Notes: generated by a model not told the origin, from the sequence alone. A stretch of DNA of 64,000 nt from Dictyobacter vulcani (GCF_008974265.1 NZ_BKZW01000001.1:2232001-2296000), one strand, 5' to 3'. Counted from the stretch's first letter, positions 40,773 through 55,299 are shown. A program made the numbers and translations.

Positions 40773-41693
40773 CTAGCCATATGCAACATAGAAATCACTA
40801 TAGCTATGGTACTGCTCATACTCCTGTAAAGAAATATCTACGATATAATCATATTCTCTCGCTGAGATACCTGCATGGGTCATAACAAACGGGCGGGTAG
40901 CTTTAGTAATCGAAAGTATATCCTGTCGTAACATGCTTCCAACACGTCCACCCCAAAGTCCAATCGGAATAGATATTCGCTGTGTCGAAACATTTACTAA
41001 ACCAACTTGTTTGAGCTGAGTACCCAGGATTTTCGGGATGGATGCATCGATACCTCGTTTAATCGATATCTCCTGCACCCATTTTGCCAGCCTTTTTGTT
41101 TCTGGCCCCAGGCGTTGGCAGGTCAAATTGGTCTCAATAAGCTCTACCCATCCTCCAGGCCTGGTGATGCGCACCAGATCACGTAGCAAACCGGGCCAGA
41201 TCTTAGCTTGAATACCCAATATTAACAATCGTTGATGCACAAAATCAAAGGTCTTATCCATAAAAGGGAGGCCGTCGGCTACGTCGCTAGCTGTAAAAAT
41301 ACAATTGCGGGGGAAAGATACAGTGGACTGTTTCTGCAGGGGAGTTACCAGATCAAGGCCAAGGATATTCGCCTGAGGAAAAACACTGGCGATCTCAAAC
41401 ATCCAGCGTCCTGTACCACAAGCTACATCCAAAATATTTTTAGGGTCTTTAACTGGTGCCAGATAATTGCCTTTGAAAGCATAGCGCAACATATAATGTT
41501 GAAAATCTAAACGTTGTCCTTCTGCCAGATCATGCGGTAGCATGTATGGGACATTTGCTACTCGTCTACGTCCATCATCCCAACGAAAGTTGGGTTCTTC
41601 ATGTCCTGCTGAATCGGCTTGTCTGCTACTATTAGAGCGTGTAAAACCAGCAGAACCAGTTAAATTGGTAGGCTTCTCTTCAGAATTATTCAT
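40773..41693 (-). CDS. Class I SAM-dependent methyltransferase
   Basis: The protein has about 306 residues. The SAM-binding motif I is ILDVACGTGRWMFEIASVF, followed by motif II (ANILGLDL), a TASDVADGLPF segment, FDFVHQRLLILG and the WVELIETNL strand. An N-terminal extension (FRWDDGRRRVANVPYMLP) is common in small-molecule methyltransferases of Chloroflexota and fungi. The acceptor is unknown. GAGGTATGG precedes the ATG at 41693. Confidence 0.85.
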   Translation of the reverse strand: MNNSEEKPTNLTGSAGFTRSNSSRQADSAGHEEPNFRWDDGRRRVANVPYMLPHDLAEGQRLDFQHYMLRYAFKGNYLAPVKDPKNILDVACGTGRWMFEIASVFPQANILGLDLVTPLQKQSTVSFPRNCIFTASDVADGLPFMDKTFDFVHQRLLILGIQAKIWPGLLRDLVRITRPGGWVELIETNLTCQRLGPETKRLAKWVQEISIKRGIDASIPKILGTQLKQVGLVNVSTQRISIPIGLWGGRVGSMLRQDILSITKATRPFVMTHAGISAREYDYIVDISLQEYEQYHSYSDFYVAYG

Positions 41694-41807
41694 GAATACC
41701 ATACCTCAATAGTTTCTACGTACTTTAACTTATTGTATGGCCGTATATAGAGATGCGTCAAGATTATCTATTAAGAAACATGAAAAATGAATAGAATTAA
41801 AAGTGGA

Positions 41808-41846
41808 GGAAAACAAACAAAAAAGACCTTCCCTATAAAGGGAAAG
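41808..41846 (-). terminator. Terminator of rRNA operon 2
   Basis: On the minus strand CTTTCCC-TTTATA-GGGAAGG is followed by a run of T residues. Operon 1 has tRNA-Ala plus a different terminator at this place. Confidence 0.75.
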
Positions 41847-41969
41847 CCTCATAATGTCTATGACTACTGCAATACCGTATATCCTCAATTTTGCCGAGCG
41901 CCTCTGCCAGCCGATGAGCTGAAGCCGAGTGCACTCACGCGAGTGTCCACGATGAAGATACATGTGTGA

Positions 41970-46712
<4,743 letters not shown>

Positions 46713-47000
46713 TTGTTGCGTTTATACAAACATACACTCACGCGGAGGTATGTCAATTGCATGTGAATTGCGATCAAGGCCAAGTCTTACAACATTGGCT
46801 GTAATTGTTCGCAGATTATTGTTGTGATCACTACTATACTTGCATACAGTAGGATCGAATTGACAGGAAACTAGAAACGATTCATGTTGTTCCAGTTGCT
46901 GTTCTGCTTTCCACTCTTCAGTTGTCAAGGTGCCCACGAACCGCAGTTCGTGTGGAACGATCAAGCGCTGCATTTCTGCTTGCTTGTCTCTTGTGGCTGT

Positions 47001-47029
47001 AGTATCGCAGATCTGTTGTGCTTTGTCAA
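47001..47029 (-). promoter_or_regulatory. Possible inner promoter P2 of rRNA operon 2
   Basis: TTGACA and GATACT with a 17-base spacer are the same as in operon 1. Confidence 0.55.
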
Positions 47030-47277
47030 GTACTTTTCCGACCACTTTTTCAGGTCCGCCGAAATCTCGTTGTTCTGACTCGCCAGAGCCAGAAACACGG
47101 CGACATCCTGCGTCAAAAAAGGGCAGAGCCTTCCTCTTCTCAACAAACATGGTTGGGAAAACACAGGAGATCGAAGATCTCGGGGAGAGCCACCTTAGCG
47201 TGGCACAACGGATGCGAAGGGACAGGAGCACCCCGGCTCGTCGAGCCTGGTGATTGTCGTCTTTCTGCAGCTCGATG

Positions 47278-47306
47278 ATTATGCCATAGCTCCATGGCTT
47301 TGTCAA
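47278..47306 (-). promoter_or_regulatory. Promoter P1 of rRNA operon 2
   Basis: On the minus strand TTGACA and CATAAT are separated by 17 bases. The homology to operon 1 ends just here, so the two P1 -35 regions have different upstream contexts. Confidence 0.75.
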
Positions 47307-47424
47307 GCACTTTCAGGCTAAAAAATGAGATTGTGTAAAAATTAGTCCACGGAGTGCTAAAGTAAGCTCTGCACATAAGTTATAGGGGTAAGCATAACCA
47401 TTTGAAGATTTGCAGAAACGAAAA

Positions 47425-47459
47425 CAGGGAGCCAAAAGCATGATGCTTTCAGCTCCCTG
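47425..47459 (-). terminator. Terminator of the DUF6585-like gene
   Basis: The outer stem CAGGGAGC/GCTCCCTG contains an inner AAAGCAtgaTGCTTT hairpin, and GTTTTCG follows on the minus strand. Confidence 0.75.
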
Positions 47460-47482
47460 ATGGCTAGCATAGTACAGCATTA

Positions 47483-48268
47483 CTAGCGATAGTTTTGCGT
47501 GCGACGTCCTTGCACAACATAGTTTACCAGCGACATAAGAAGATTGAAATTTGGCAACTCAGAAACTTTCACGCCACCAAGCGTCTGCACCCGGCCATTT
47601 TGCCGTAAAGCTACCTTGTTCTGATGCACTTCAATAGTGTCAATCTGCTCCCATGGAATAATCTTTTTACCATCATTAAGACCCTGACGGCTAACATTAA
47701 GCAATCCAAAGGGTAGTTGAGCTCCACCATTAAAGGCCTCAATCACTCTCGGTAACTGAACTCTGGTCACAGATTCCTGGATAATGGTACCTAATTCGCC
47801 AACCTCTTTAATAGCACTACCATATTTCAATAGAGTCCCATCGTTGCGGCGCACCTGAAATGTTAATTTGACGCCAGAACGAGAACGGGTCTGCACGATA
47901 TGCACATAGACCGCCTGGATCTGATCCCAGCGGAAGATATCAAACTGACTACCACGGGTATGGATATAGCCTTCAGCGAAAACATAAATGCGCCAGTTGG
48001 CATGCTTAAAGGCATTAATTGCCCATATCAAAACAATGATTGGTATAGCTAAAAGGTAAAATGAGATACGGTTCAGGGCTATTGCTAACCATATCAGGAC
48101 CGCGATATCCAGAACGATCGATCCAACCAGGATACCTGCAATAACCAGGGGATTTGAGAATGCTGGAAGATATTCTTTTCGGAAGTTACCCAGTTGATAT
48201 TGTGCTGCTTGCTGCATCACGTTATCTGGCAAGGATGATTGGGGAAGAGTATAGGGTGCCTGAGCCAT
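47483..48268 (-). CDS. Membrane protein of the DUF6585 type
   Basis: The protein has about 261 residues. A cytoplasmic proline-rich start (MAQAPYTLPQSSLPDNVMQQ) leads to two membrane helices (LVIAGILVGSIVLDIAVLIW and FYLLAIPIIVLIWAINAF). A cytoplasmic domain of beta strands follows with PH-like features (WRIYVFAEGYIHTRG, WDQIQAVYVHIVQ, then WEQIDTIEVHQNKVALRQNG). This matches DUF6585-type proteins, whose role is unknown. AAAGGACTCATT supports ATG 48268 over the longer frame. Confidence 0.7.
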   Translation of the reverse strand: MAQAPYTLPQSSLPDNVMQQAAQYQLGNFRKEYLPAFSNPLVIAGILVGSIVLDIAVLIWLAIALNRISFYLLAIPIIVLIWAINAFKHANWRIYVFAEGYIHTRGSQFDIFRWDQIQAVYVHIVQTRSRSGVKLTFQVRRNDGTLLKYGSAIKEVGELGTIIQESVTRVQLPRVIEAFNGGAQLPFGLLNVSRQGLNDGKKIIPWEQIDTIEVHQNKVALRQNGRVQTLGGVKVSELPNFNLLMSLVNYVVQGRRTQNYR

Positions 48269-48603
48269 AATGAGTCCTTTCTGTACAGTCAACATATATT
48301 ATAAAAAGCAGTCGTGAATACAACTTTTATACAGTCAGCATGCTCTTAAGGAAAAATGAAAATAAGAACATGTATAATTCACAAGATGCCAGGAGAGTGC
48401 ATAGCATGAAATCTTTTGTTCTCTCTAAATATTAGTTCAGCTAACTATTCTGAATGAGGGAGCTTCAAACGGTTATTTTTATGTCGATAATTTTTCTCAC
48501 AGTAAAAACATTATAAATCTATCCTGAGGATTAATTTATCAACTTATCCAAAATTTCAAGTATTATAACAGGTTCTCTTAGACAAAGACAAGCTCTTTTC
48601 CAT
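48269..48603. other. Intergenic stretch between two minus-strand genes
   Basis: The stretch is about 335 AT-rich bases. It presumably contains the DUF6585 gene promoter. No other structure was seen. Confidence 0.4.
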
Positions 48604-48657
48604 ATAAAAGAAGTGGCCAGGACACTTATTTCTAAGTATCCTGGCCACTTCTTTTAT
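48604..48657 (-). terminator. Terminator of the lipoprotein gene
   Basis: ATAAAAGAAGTGGCCAGGA and its complement form a stem of about 25 bp with one mismatch and a TTTC loop. Confidence 0.8.
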
Positions 48658-48718
48658 GTAATAATTTATCGTGATCGGTTATAAATTACCGCACAAAGCA
48701 TATCTTTATGCAGAGTAA

Positions 48719-49645
48719 TTATTGAGCTGTGCCAAAGACTGTAGCTGGATTATCAGTTGGAGTCGCATTAGCGGGAACGTTAATGGTTACAGGCTGGTCA
48801 AATTTGCTCAGATCCACTACGGTGTTTGTTGAAGTATTAACCAGTCCTGGAGCCTCTTTTGAGACACCACTTGTGTCTGCAGCAATGTCCATCTTCAACT
48901 GAGTGCGATGGACATAAAAATTAGTTTCGTCGATCCAAACATCTAAAACAGTAACGAATTGCTTGGCATTAGCTAAAGCGGTATCGATATTCTGCTGGCC
49001 TAAAGAACCTTTGAGGTTAGGATTCTGTGTCAAGATCTGCTTCAAAGCTTCTTTATCCATGGTTGCAGTCAGGTGACGCAAGCTCTGGCCATTCAGATTA
49101 TCAGCACCGTGATCAACTAATTTAACATTCTGCATAATTCCGAGCAGGCTATTCTGATCCAGAGTCATACCTGAGAATAAATTGGTGTTTGATTTTGCCA
49201 TCTGGGATTTGCTTACAACAAACCATTTACCCTGTGCATTCTGGATATATACTTTATCGCCTTTGGCAATTTCCGCAAGTTTGACATTCTGCTGAGCGGA
49301 TTGAAGTGTCAGGTTAAATTGCTGCTGATCTACACCCTGCTGATCACCCGATCCATTCATAGAGATTTTAACGTTAGTAGCAACAGGGGTTGCTTTATTG
49401 ACGGAGGTGGTGCTATTTTTTGCTGCCACGGCCTGCACGCTCGAATCAGATTTAAATTCAATGTGCGAGGACTTCAGCTTTTTCATGGCATCCGAGCTTT
49501 TTTGCAACACTTGCTGTACAGTAAGATCACTGGGCTTGGTTTTTGCTCCAGTCCCTGGAGTAGATTGGCCTCCACAGGCACTTACCAGTAAGACCAGAAC
49601 AATCATGAATAGAAACATGAAAGAAAAATTTTTTCGCGCTTTCAT
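48719..49645 (-). CDS. LppX/LprG-like lipoprotein
   Basis: The 308-residue protein has a lipoprotein signal (KNFSFMFLFMIVLVLLVSAC) with cysteine 24 as the lipid site. After a linker come TVQQVLQKSSDAMKKLKSSH, then alternating strands with NLTLQSAQQNVKLAEIAKGD and VYIQNAQGKWFVVSKSQM. VWIDETNFYVHRTQLKMDI follows. This is the LolA-like half-barrel seen in LppX_LprAFG and related Firmicutes/Chloroflexota lipoproteins, which bind or carry lipids on the outer membrane face. The exact ligand is unknown. Confidence 0.82.
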   Translation of the reverse strand: MKARKNFSFMFLFMIVLVLLVSACGGQSTPGTGAKTKPSDLTVQQVLQKSSDAMKKLKSSHIEFKSDSSVQAVAAKNSTTSVNKATPVATNVKISMNGSGDQQGVDQQQFNLTLQSAQQNVKLAEIAKGDKVYIQNAQGKWFVVSKSQMAKSNTNLFSGMTLDQNSLLGIMQNVKLVDHGADNLNGQSLRHLTATMDKEALKQILTQNPNLKGSLGQQNIDTALANAKQFVTVLDVWIDETNFYVHRTQLKMDIAADTSGVSKEAPGLVNTSTNTVVDLSKFDQPVTINVPANATPTDNPATVFGTAQ

Positions 49646-49877
49646 GATTACGCTCCCTTTACAATGTATTAGTTGTATTAAATTACTTAAATGCGATTCC
49701 TCTTATTAGATACGCTTCATGACCACCATAAAGTTTCTAAAAAAGGTAAAGCAGAACAAAAATTAAGGAAAAACTAATAAAGCTTACTCAGAATGGGCTG
49801 CATCGTGATAACATAATGGATAGCGGAGGTTTTTTAACTGTATATCCTCAAATCGCTAAAAATAAAGGATTTTTCAG

Positions 49878-50447
49878 ATGACACGAAAACCGTTTCAGAT
49901 GAAACTGGATGAATCCCTCGAATTAAAATCTGTAGCTGAGCGAGATGCGAGGGCACTTTTTCAGTTAGTGGACACGAATCGTTTGTATCTACGTCAGTGG
50001 CTCCCCTGGATTGATTACACACAGACAGTGGAAGATGAACTAGCTTATATCCGCAGTGTTACGATGCAATTTCAGGATAATCAAAGTATCTCTTGCGCGA
50101 TCCTTTATAAGGGATCGATCGCAGGTACGATCAGCTATCATCCAATTGATTGGGCAAATCGAAAAGTGGAGATTGGCTATTGGCTGGGCGCACAATTTCA
50201 GGGCAAAGGTCTGATGAGCGCAGCTTGCAAGGCTCTGACTGCATATGCTTTTGAGAATTTGAAGCTAAATAAAGTTGAAATTCGTTGTGCTACTGGTAAC
50301 ATACGCAGTTGTGCAATACCACAAAGGCTGGGATTTGTGGAAGAGGGCACGATTCGCCAGGCTGAATGGCTCTATGATCACTTTGTTGATTTACGCCTCT
50401 ATGGCTTGCTGGTAAGTGAGTGGAAACATCAGCAGAAGCGTTCTTAA
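49878..50447 (+). CDS. RimJ/RimL-type GNAT acetyltransferase
   Basis: The 189-residue protein begins with a MTRKPFQMKLDESLELKSVA strand. It then shows NRLYLRQWLPWIDYT, a hallmark of the ribosomal-protein-serine acetyltransferase branch. The acetyl-CoA site reads IGYWLGAQFQGKGLMSAACK, and the tail reads VEIRCATGNIRSCAIPQRLG with FVEEGTIRQAEWLYDHFVDL. Relatives such as B. subtilis YdaF acetylate unknown amines. Note AIPQRLG, where most relatives have AVAERLG. AAAGGATTTTTCAG gives a good start. Confidence 0.9.
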   Translation: MTRKPFQMKLDESLELKSVAERDARALFQLVDTNRLYLRQWLPWIDYTQTVEDELAYIRSVTMQFQDNQSISCAILYKGSIAGTISYHPIDWANRKVEIGYWLGAQFQGKGLMSAACKALTAYAFENLKLNKVEIRCATGNIRSCAIPQRLGFVEEGTIRQAEWLYDHFVDLRLYGLLVSEWKHQQKRS

Positions 50448-50577
50448 AGTAGGATGGTTAACGTCATTAAGTAAAACAGTGCAACCCTGCTACACTCAAA
50501 ACGTATTTTTGCTGTAGAGAGATAGAGCGCCAGCAACACGTTTTCTATCTCTACAAATAGGGATGGAATACAAAAAT

Positions 50578-52206
50578 ATGCATCAGAAAAACAATACATT
50601 CACAAATAATCCTATATGCCTCTATCTACTGATAATTGCGGGAATCTCTCTGGCCTTTATCATGACCAGTCAACCTGCACTGGCCGATAGTATGCCAGGA
50701 GGAAATGTGAAAGATCCAACGGTCCGAGCGGTGGATCTGGCACAGCCAGCAGTAGTACGTATTATTACGACAGTTCCAGGACAATTGTCAGTACACTTTC
50801 CACCATCAACGGATGTGAACTTTCCACAGAAAAGTACTGATAGCTACGAAATAAGCCTCTCTGGTACAGGAGCTTTTATCACATCTCAAGGCGATATTTT
50901 GACCGCTGACCATGTAGTTAATCCTCCCAGGAATCAGCAATTGAGTGAAGCTCTGTATGGAAAAGCGGCTCAGGATGTCGCTGATTATATGAATAAGAAT
51001 GTGCAAAAAGGTTCTGATTCAGTCACTGCTGACCAGGTGCTGCAACAACTTACCAGTGGTCAGTTAAAATCGACGTCTACATTTCAAAAACCTGGTAGCT
51101 CTGTTTTTTTAAGTACTTCTTATACAGGACTGACCAACGCATCTAATTTTCAAAGCTTGCCCGCAGGTGCCGGGGTTAATGTCGATCAGATTAAGAAAGA
51201 GAGTCCTTCTGATCAACAGGATACGGCTATTGTGCATGTTCCCATGACGGATACTTTGAGCGTTTCTATTGGGGACTCGACGAATGTGCATCCTCAGGAT
51301 AAATTGACAATTGTTGGATTTCCAGGCAATGCGGATGTTGGTAAATCGCCGGATAGTTTGTTGACGTCATCGCTCAATCAGATTTATGTCAGTTCGCTTA
51401 AAACCAGCGACGCAGGTGCTCCGCTTATTCAGGTTGGAGGAAATGTTGAGCATGGAGATAGCGGCGGACCAGCCCTGGATAATCAGGGCACGATCGTTGG
51501 CATTGTTAGCTTTGGAGTCGACAATAATTCCAATGGCCCAAATGGCACCAGCTTTTTGCAAGCCAGTAGTAGCGCTCAGGCCATGGTTAAATCGTTGAAT
51601 CTGGATACCAAATCCGGCAAACAACAGACCCTCTGGGGACAGGCGTTCAATGCTTATGCGGCTACTGATGCCGGACATTGGGGCCAGGCTCAACAAAATT
51701 TTGCGAGCCTACAAAAGGGATATCCACTGTTTAAGGCAAGCCAGCAATTTTATGATTATGCACAAAAGCAAGCTAAAAATGGTCCGATTACAACCCCTTC
51801 ACCTCAGAAGAAACCATCTTCACAACCGTCTGCCCAGGCAAGCACAAGCTGGCAAGCAATTGCCCTGACAGTAGGTTCTATCTTGCTAGTAATCGTGTTA
51901 GTTGGTGCCGTCCTGGCCTCTGCGCTCCGCCCACGAAATAAAATAAAAAAACAGCAGCCAGTTGCATCGGCAAATCGAAAACCGCTGGCAGCTACAGCAA
52001 CCCCAGGCGATAAGTCTCAGCCAGATCCTGCTAATCGAGTAGCAGCGAGCCCTTCCCCGCAAAAAACACCGGGAGGAGCACCATCACCAGTAGGACAGAA
52101 TACGCTATCCTTAAAAATCTGGCCATGCGGCCATATGAACCGTCCAGGCGCACGCTTCTGTACTATTTGCGGTGAGCCGGCTCCATTGTCTCCAGACGAT
52201 GCCTGA
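50578..52206 (+). CDS. Trypsin-like serine protease with membrane anchors and a C-terminal zinc ribbon
   Basis: The protein has about 542 residues. An N-terminal signal or anchor (YLLIIAGISLAFIMTSQPAL) leads to a protease domain with the triad His in GDILTADHVVN, Asp in DQQDTAIVHVPM and Ser in EHGDSGGPALDNQG. A short repeat-like segment (AFNAYAATDAGHWGQAQQNF) follows. Near residue 430 is a second membrane helix (AIALTVGSILLVIVLVGAVL). The tail ends CGHMNRPGARFCTICGEPAP, a cytoplasmic zinc ribbon. The protease is thus outside and a metal-binding tail inside. An ATG at 50563 has no room for a ribosome site, so I start at 50578. Confidence 0.85.
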   Translation: MHQKNNTFTNNPICLYLLIIAGISLAFIMTSQPALADSMPGGNVKDPTVRAVDLAQPAVVRIITTVPGQLSVHFPPSTDVNFPQKSTDSYEISLSGTGAFITSQGDILTADHVVNPPRNQQLSEALYGKAAQDVADYMNKNVQKGSDSVTADQVLQQLTSGQLKSTSTFQKPGSSVFLSTSYTGLTNASNFQSLPAGAGVNVDQIKKESPSDQQDTAIVHVPMTDTLSVSIGDSTNVHPQDKLTIVGFPGNADVGKSPDSLLTSSLNQIYVSSLKTSDAGAPLIQVGGNVEHGDSGGPALDNQGTIVGIVSFGVDNNSNGPNGTSFLQASSSAQAMVKSLNLDTKSGKQQTLWGQAFNAYAATDAGHWGQAQQNFASLQKGYPLFKASQQFYDYAQKQAKNGPITTPSPQKKPSSQPSAQASTSWQAIALTVGSILLVIVLVGAVLASALRPRNKIKKQQPVASANRKPLAATATPGDKSQPDPANRVAASPSPQKTPGGAPSPVGQNTLSLKIWPCGHMNRPGARFCTICGEPAPLSPDDA

Positions 52207-52250
52207 ACCAATAAAACATGAGTCATCCCGAATTTTAAGGTCGGGCTTGT

Positions 52251-52318
52251 AAAAAGACACCTCCCGAGAGAGACTGAAGAAAGTAACGAATATTCAGTCA
52301 ATCCAGGAGGTGTTTTTC
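52251..52318 (+). promoter_or_regulatory. Hairpin hiding the transposase ribosome-binding site
   Basis: ACACCTCC (52257-52264) can pair with GGAGGTGT (52306-52313), and A/T pairs extend the stem to about 12 bp. GGAGGTG is the ribosome site of the transposase ATG at 52319. Confidence 0.65.
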
Positions 52319-53719
52319 ATGTCTTCTCAGTATCTCACACGGCTTGAGGAGCCACAAGTTCCACCATATCCTCCAGACAAGATGGCCCAGGGATTGTATG
52401 GGAGTCTTGCTCAGTTTCTTGCACCCTTGCTCATCGAAGTCGATACCCGCATTGATAAGCGGCTCGTGCGAACGTTGTTGCAAACCGTGGTGGTGATTTT
52501 GACTTTCCGTGATCGAGTGAATGGCTTGCTCCTCTCAGAAATGGGTGGCTATCTCGACACGCCAGACAAAGCCCCAGCTGGCACCAAGCGCCTTTCGCGT
52601 CTGTTGCATTGTTCCAAATGGTCTGCCGAGCTGATCCGATCCTATCTCTGGCATCGAGCCACCCAACGTTTGGCGACGTGGAAACAGGCTGGAATGGATG
52701 CGCTGGCGCTCTGGGATGAGAGCGCTTGGGAGAAGCCGGAAAGTATCGCTTCTGACGATCTTGGTCCGGTGCGCTCCAGTAAGGCGGCTCGACTTACCCA
52801 TGTGAAGAAGGGCTACTACACCCCGCCTCGTGGCCCCATTTTTGTGCCTGGCCTTCATTGGCTAGCGGTAGTCCTGGTGGGCTGCGACCAGTCGGCTGAC
52901 CCTCCAGCGTTGGCCTGCATGCGCTGGTGGACCAGCCGCGGGGCGCGTGCCTCCTTCAAACGCGATGAGCAAGCCAAGCTGTTGCTGCAAGGAGTTCTGC
53001 TCTGGGGGCGCGAGGTGATGCATGTCTTTGACCAAGGCTTCGCCAGCAGTTTCTGGCTTGGTTTGCTCGTGGCCTTCTCGCTTCGTTTTGTATTGCGTTG
53101 GAAAAAAGACTATCAGCTGGTGGATGAACAAGGCCAACGGCGCGCTGCCTGGAAAATCGCACGTGGCAAACGGGGATGGCAACAACGTCTGGTCTGGGAT
53201 TGCCGTCGTCACCAGTGGGTCATGGCCAGCATTCTCGCTTTGCCCGTTACGCACCCAGACCATCGTGAACAACCATTGTGGTTGGTGGTAGCCCGACGCA
53301 AAGGTGGCCTCCCTTGGTATCTGCTCACCGCTGAGCCGATCGCCAATGCGGACGATGCTTGGAGGATCATGTTTGCGTATGCCCGTCGCTGGCAAATCGA
53401 ATTAACCTGGAAAGAGAACAAAAGTGAGTTGGCCTTCCAAAGCCCCCGTGTGTGGGAGTGGGAACCACGGGAAAAACTCTTGCTGCTGGCAGCACTGGCG
53501 TACGCATTTCTGCTCACCTTGCTGGCGCCGTTTTACACGCTCTTGCGCCGCTGGCTGCTGCGCCGCTACTGTCATCGAACGGGTCGCCATTGCCGACAGG
53601 CTCATGCTCCCTTTGCGCGGATGCGCATGGCGCTGAGCCGGCTGTGGCAAAGTGTGCCTCCGCACTGGGAGTCCCTGTCGGGCCGAGGCCAGCCAACGGT
53701 CTCGGTGACCATGCTCTGA
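52319..53719 (+). CDS. IS4/IS701-like DDE transposase
   Basis: The protein has about 466 residues. The DDE residues fit the first Asp in LALWDESAWEKPES, the second Asp in VMHVFDQGFASSFWLG, and the Glu with the Y-(2)-R-(3)-E-(6)-K signature in YARRWQIELTWKENKSEL. It is full length with intact ends. The frame could be extended to a GTG at 52310, but the ribosome site fits ATG 52319. Confidence 0.88.
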   Translation: MSSQYLTRLEEPQVPPYPPDKMAQGLYGSLAQFLAPLLIEVDTRIDKRLVRTLLQTVVVILTFRDRVNGLLLSEMGGYLDTPDKAPAGTKRLSRLLHCSKWSAELIRSYLWHRATQRLATWKQAGMDALALWDESAWEKPESIASDDLGPVRSSKAARLTHVKKGYYTPPRGPIFVPGLHWLAVVLVGCDQSADPPALACMRWWTSRGARASFKRDEQAKLLLQGVLLWGREVMHVFDQGFASSFWLGLLVAFSLRFVLRWKKDYQLVDEQGQRRAAWKIARGKRGWQQRLVWDCRRHQWVMASILALPVTHPDHREQPLWLVVARRKGGLPWYLLTAEPIANADDAWRIMFAYARRWQIELTWKENKSELAFQSPRVWEWEPREKLLLLAALAYAFLLTLLAPFYTLLRRWLLRRYCHRTGRHCRQAHAPFARMRMALSRLWQSVPPHWESLSGRGQPTVSVTML

Positions 53720-53995
53720 TGAGGCGTTGAGCCTGCACCACCGCTGAACCATTCCATGGCCAGGACTGCCTGACCGCGGGGGCGTGTGACCGGTGTTCAT
53801 CCAGCACAACGATCGCAACCAGCATATGGAGCGATCGCACACAAAACATGGATGCCTGTTTTCTCGCTGGAAACCGAGGTGATGCTCTTGGTGTGAACAC
53901 GTCTTCGTTCTGTTCTCTTTTCTCCCGTTGGTTTTCTAGGAGAAGGAGATCACCAGCAAGAAGCACTTCATCAACCGCTTTTCTTGGAGAGAACT

Positions 53996-54038
53996 GAAGC
54001 GAGCATTTCTCCACTTCTTGAGGAGAAATGCTCGCTTC
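53996..54038 (+). terminator. Stem-loop near the right end of the IS
   Basis: The perfect 17-bp stem GAAGCGAGCATTTCTCC and its complement have a nine-base loop. It probably ends the transposase transcript or stops reading into the element. Confidence 0.7.
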
Positions 54039-54124
54039 TTTCACAAGCTCATCCCTAAAATCTGGGATGACTCATGTTTCGTCTTACAACAGATTTTCTG
54101 TCACACTTCAGGTTGATTACGTGC

Positions 54125-55129
54125 CTACGCTAGCTTTACCAGCTGCTTACCAAAGTTCTCACCTTTTAACATACCGATGAAAGCTTTTGGCGCATTGTCC
54201 AGGCCTTCGGCAACCGTTTCACGATATTTGATTTTTCCACTGGCTACCAGTTCGCTCAATTCTTTCATCGCCTGAGGGAACAGCTCAGCGTGCTCACCAA
54301 CAATAAAACCTTGCAGTTTCACACGGTTGATCAATAGTGCACCAAAGTTACGTACAGGATGGGCTGTGGTGGCATTATACTGTGAGACAAAACCGCAGAG
54401 AGGAATGCGTGCATGTGCATTTAAGCGATCCAACACCGCCTCAAGGATTTCACCACCGACATTTTCGAAATAAACGTCGATACCATCAGGGGTTGCAGCG
54501 GTCAGATCTTCAACCAGCTTTCCTGCTTTGTAATCAACACAGGCATCAAAGCCCAGTTCGTTGACAACATAATCGCATTTGGCTTTGCCACCAGCAAGAC
54601 CAACCACACGACAACCATGCGCTTTTGCTAACTGTCCTACGACACTACCAACCGCACCTGAAGCAGCCGAGACCACAACCGTCTCACCGGCTTTTGGCTG
54701 GCCAATACTCATCAATCCTACCCAGGCAGTCAGACCAGGCATGCCCAGCACGCCCAGATAAGCGGATGCAGGAACCTGCTGTGATACGGATACCTTCTGC
54801 AGGCCTTTGCCGTCAGAGACACCATATTCCTGCCATCCAAAGTAACCCAGTACATTGTCATCGACCTGGAACTTTGGATTCTTTGACTCGGTAACCACCC
54901 CGATCGTTCCACCAACCATCACCTCGTCCAATTTAGAACTGGCTGCATAGGATTTCCCTTCGTTCATACGCCCACGCATATAAGGATCGAGAGATAGATA
55001 AAGATTCTTTACCAATACTTCGCCATCCTTTAAGGCGGGCACATCTGTCTCTACCAGTTTAAAATCACTTTCCTGCACCCATCCTTTTGGACGGTTGGCG
55101 AGGAGTACCTGTTTATTCTTCGTTGTCAT
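54125..55129 (-). CDS. NADP-dependent medium-chain reductase (CurA/LTB4-dehydrogenase type)
   Basis: The 334-residue protein begins MTTKNKQVLLANRPKGWVQE and continues LYLSLDPYMRGRMNEGKSYA, both typical of this branch. The nucleotide-binding region shows ETVVVSAASGAVGSVVGQLA, GLAGGKAKCDYVVNELG and FENVGGEILEAVLDRLN. It reduces the double bond of alpha,beta-unsaturated ketones (curcumin in the E. coli relative CurA) with NADPH in the cytoplasm, without zinc. GAAAGGA followed by five TA steps precedes the ATG. Confidence 0.9.
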   Translation of the reverse strand: MTTKNKQVLLANRPKGWVQESDFKLVETDVPALKDGEVLVKNLYLSLDPYMRGRMNEGKSYAASSKLDEVMVGGTIGVVTESKNPKFQVDDNVLGYFGWQEYGVSDGKGLQKVSVSQQVPASAYLGVLGMPGLTAWVGLMSIGQPKAGETVVVSAASGAVGSVVGQLAKAHGCRVVGLAGGKAKCDYVVNELGFDACVDYKAGKLVEDLTAATPDGIDVYFENVGGEILEAVLDRLNAHARIPLCGFVSQYNATTAHPVRNFGALLINRVKLQGFIVGEHAELFPQAMKELSELVASGKIKYRETVAEGLDNAPKAFIGMLKGENFGKQLVKLA

Positions 55130-55299
55130 TATATATATATCCTTTCAAATTCTGGCATTTTTAGATGCCGATTTCGATAACACCCCTGACACGTAAATTA
55201 TTTCATCTGGTTGACAACAAGCTCGAGATAGCGGCAAAATTGCCGAATATGTTTCTGTCCACCTGCAATATGACGAAAACAAAATCTTAAATGGGGCAA

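Larger units (their letters stand above)
52215..54079 (+). mobile_element. IS4-like insertion sequence (about 1.86 kb)
   Basis: The left end reads AACATGAGTCATCCCGAATT and the right end, inverted, AACATGAGTCATCCCAGATT. The match continues as GGGCTTG/GAGCTTG for about 30 bases. One transposase frame fills most of it. No clear target duplication flanks the ends. It lies between the protease and reductase genes and breaks neither. Confidence 0.85.

Noticed and set aside
53514..54044. 176-codon minus-strand frame at the right end of the IS4-like element
   Set aside because: Mostly antisense to the transposase, low-complexity translation, no ribosome site.
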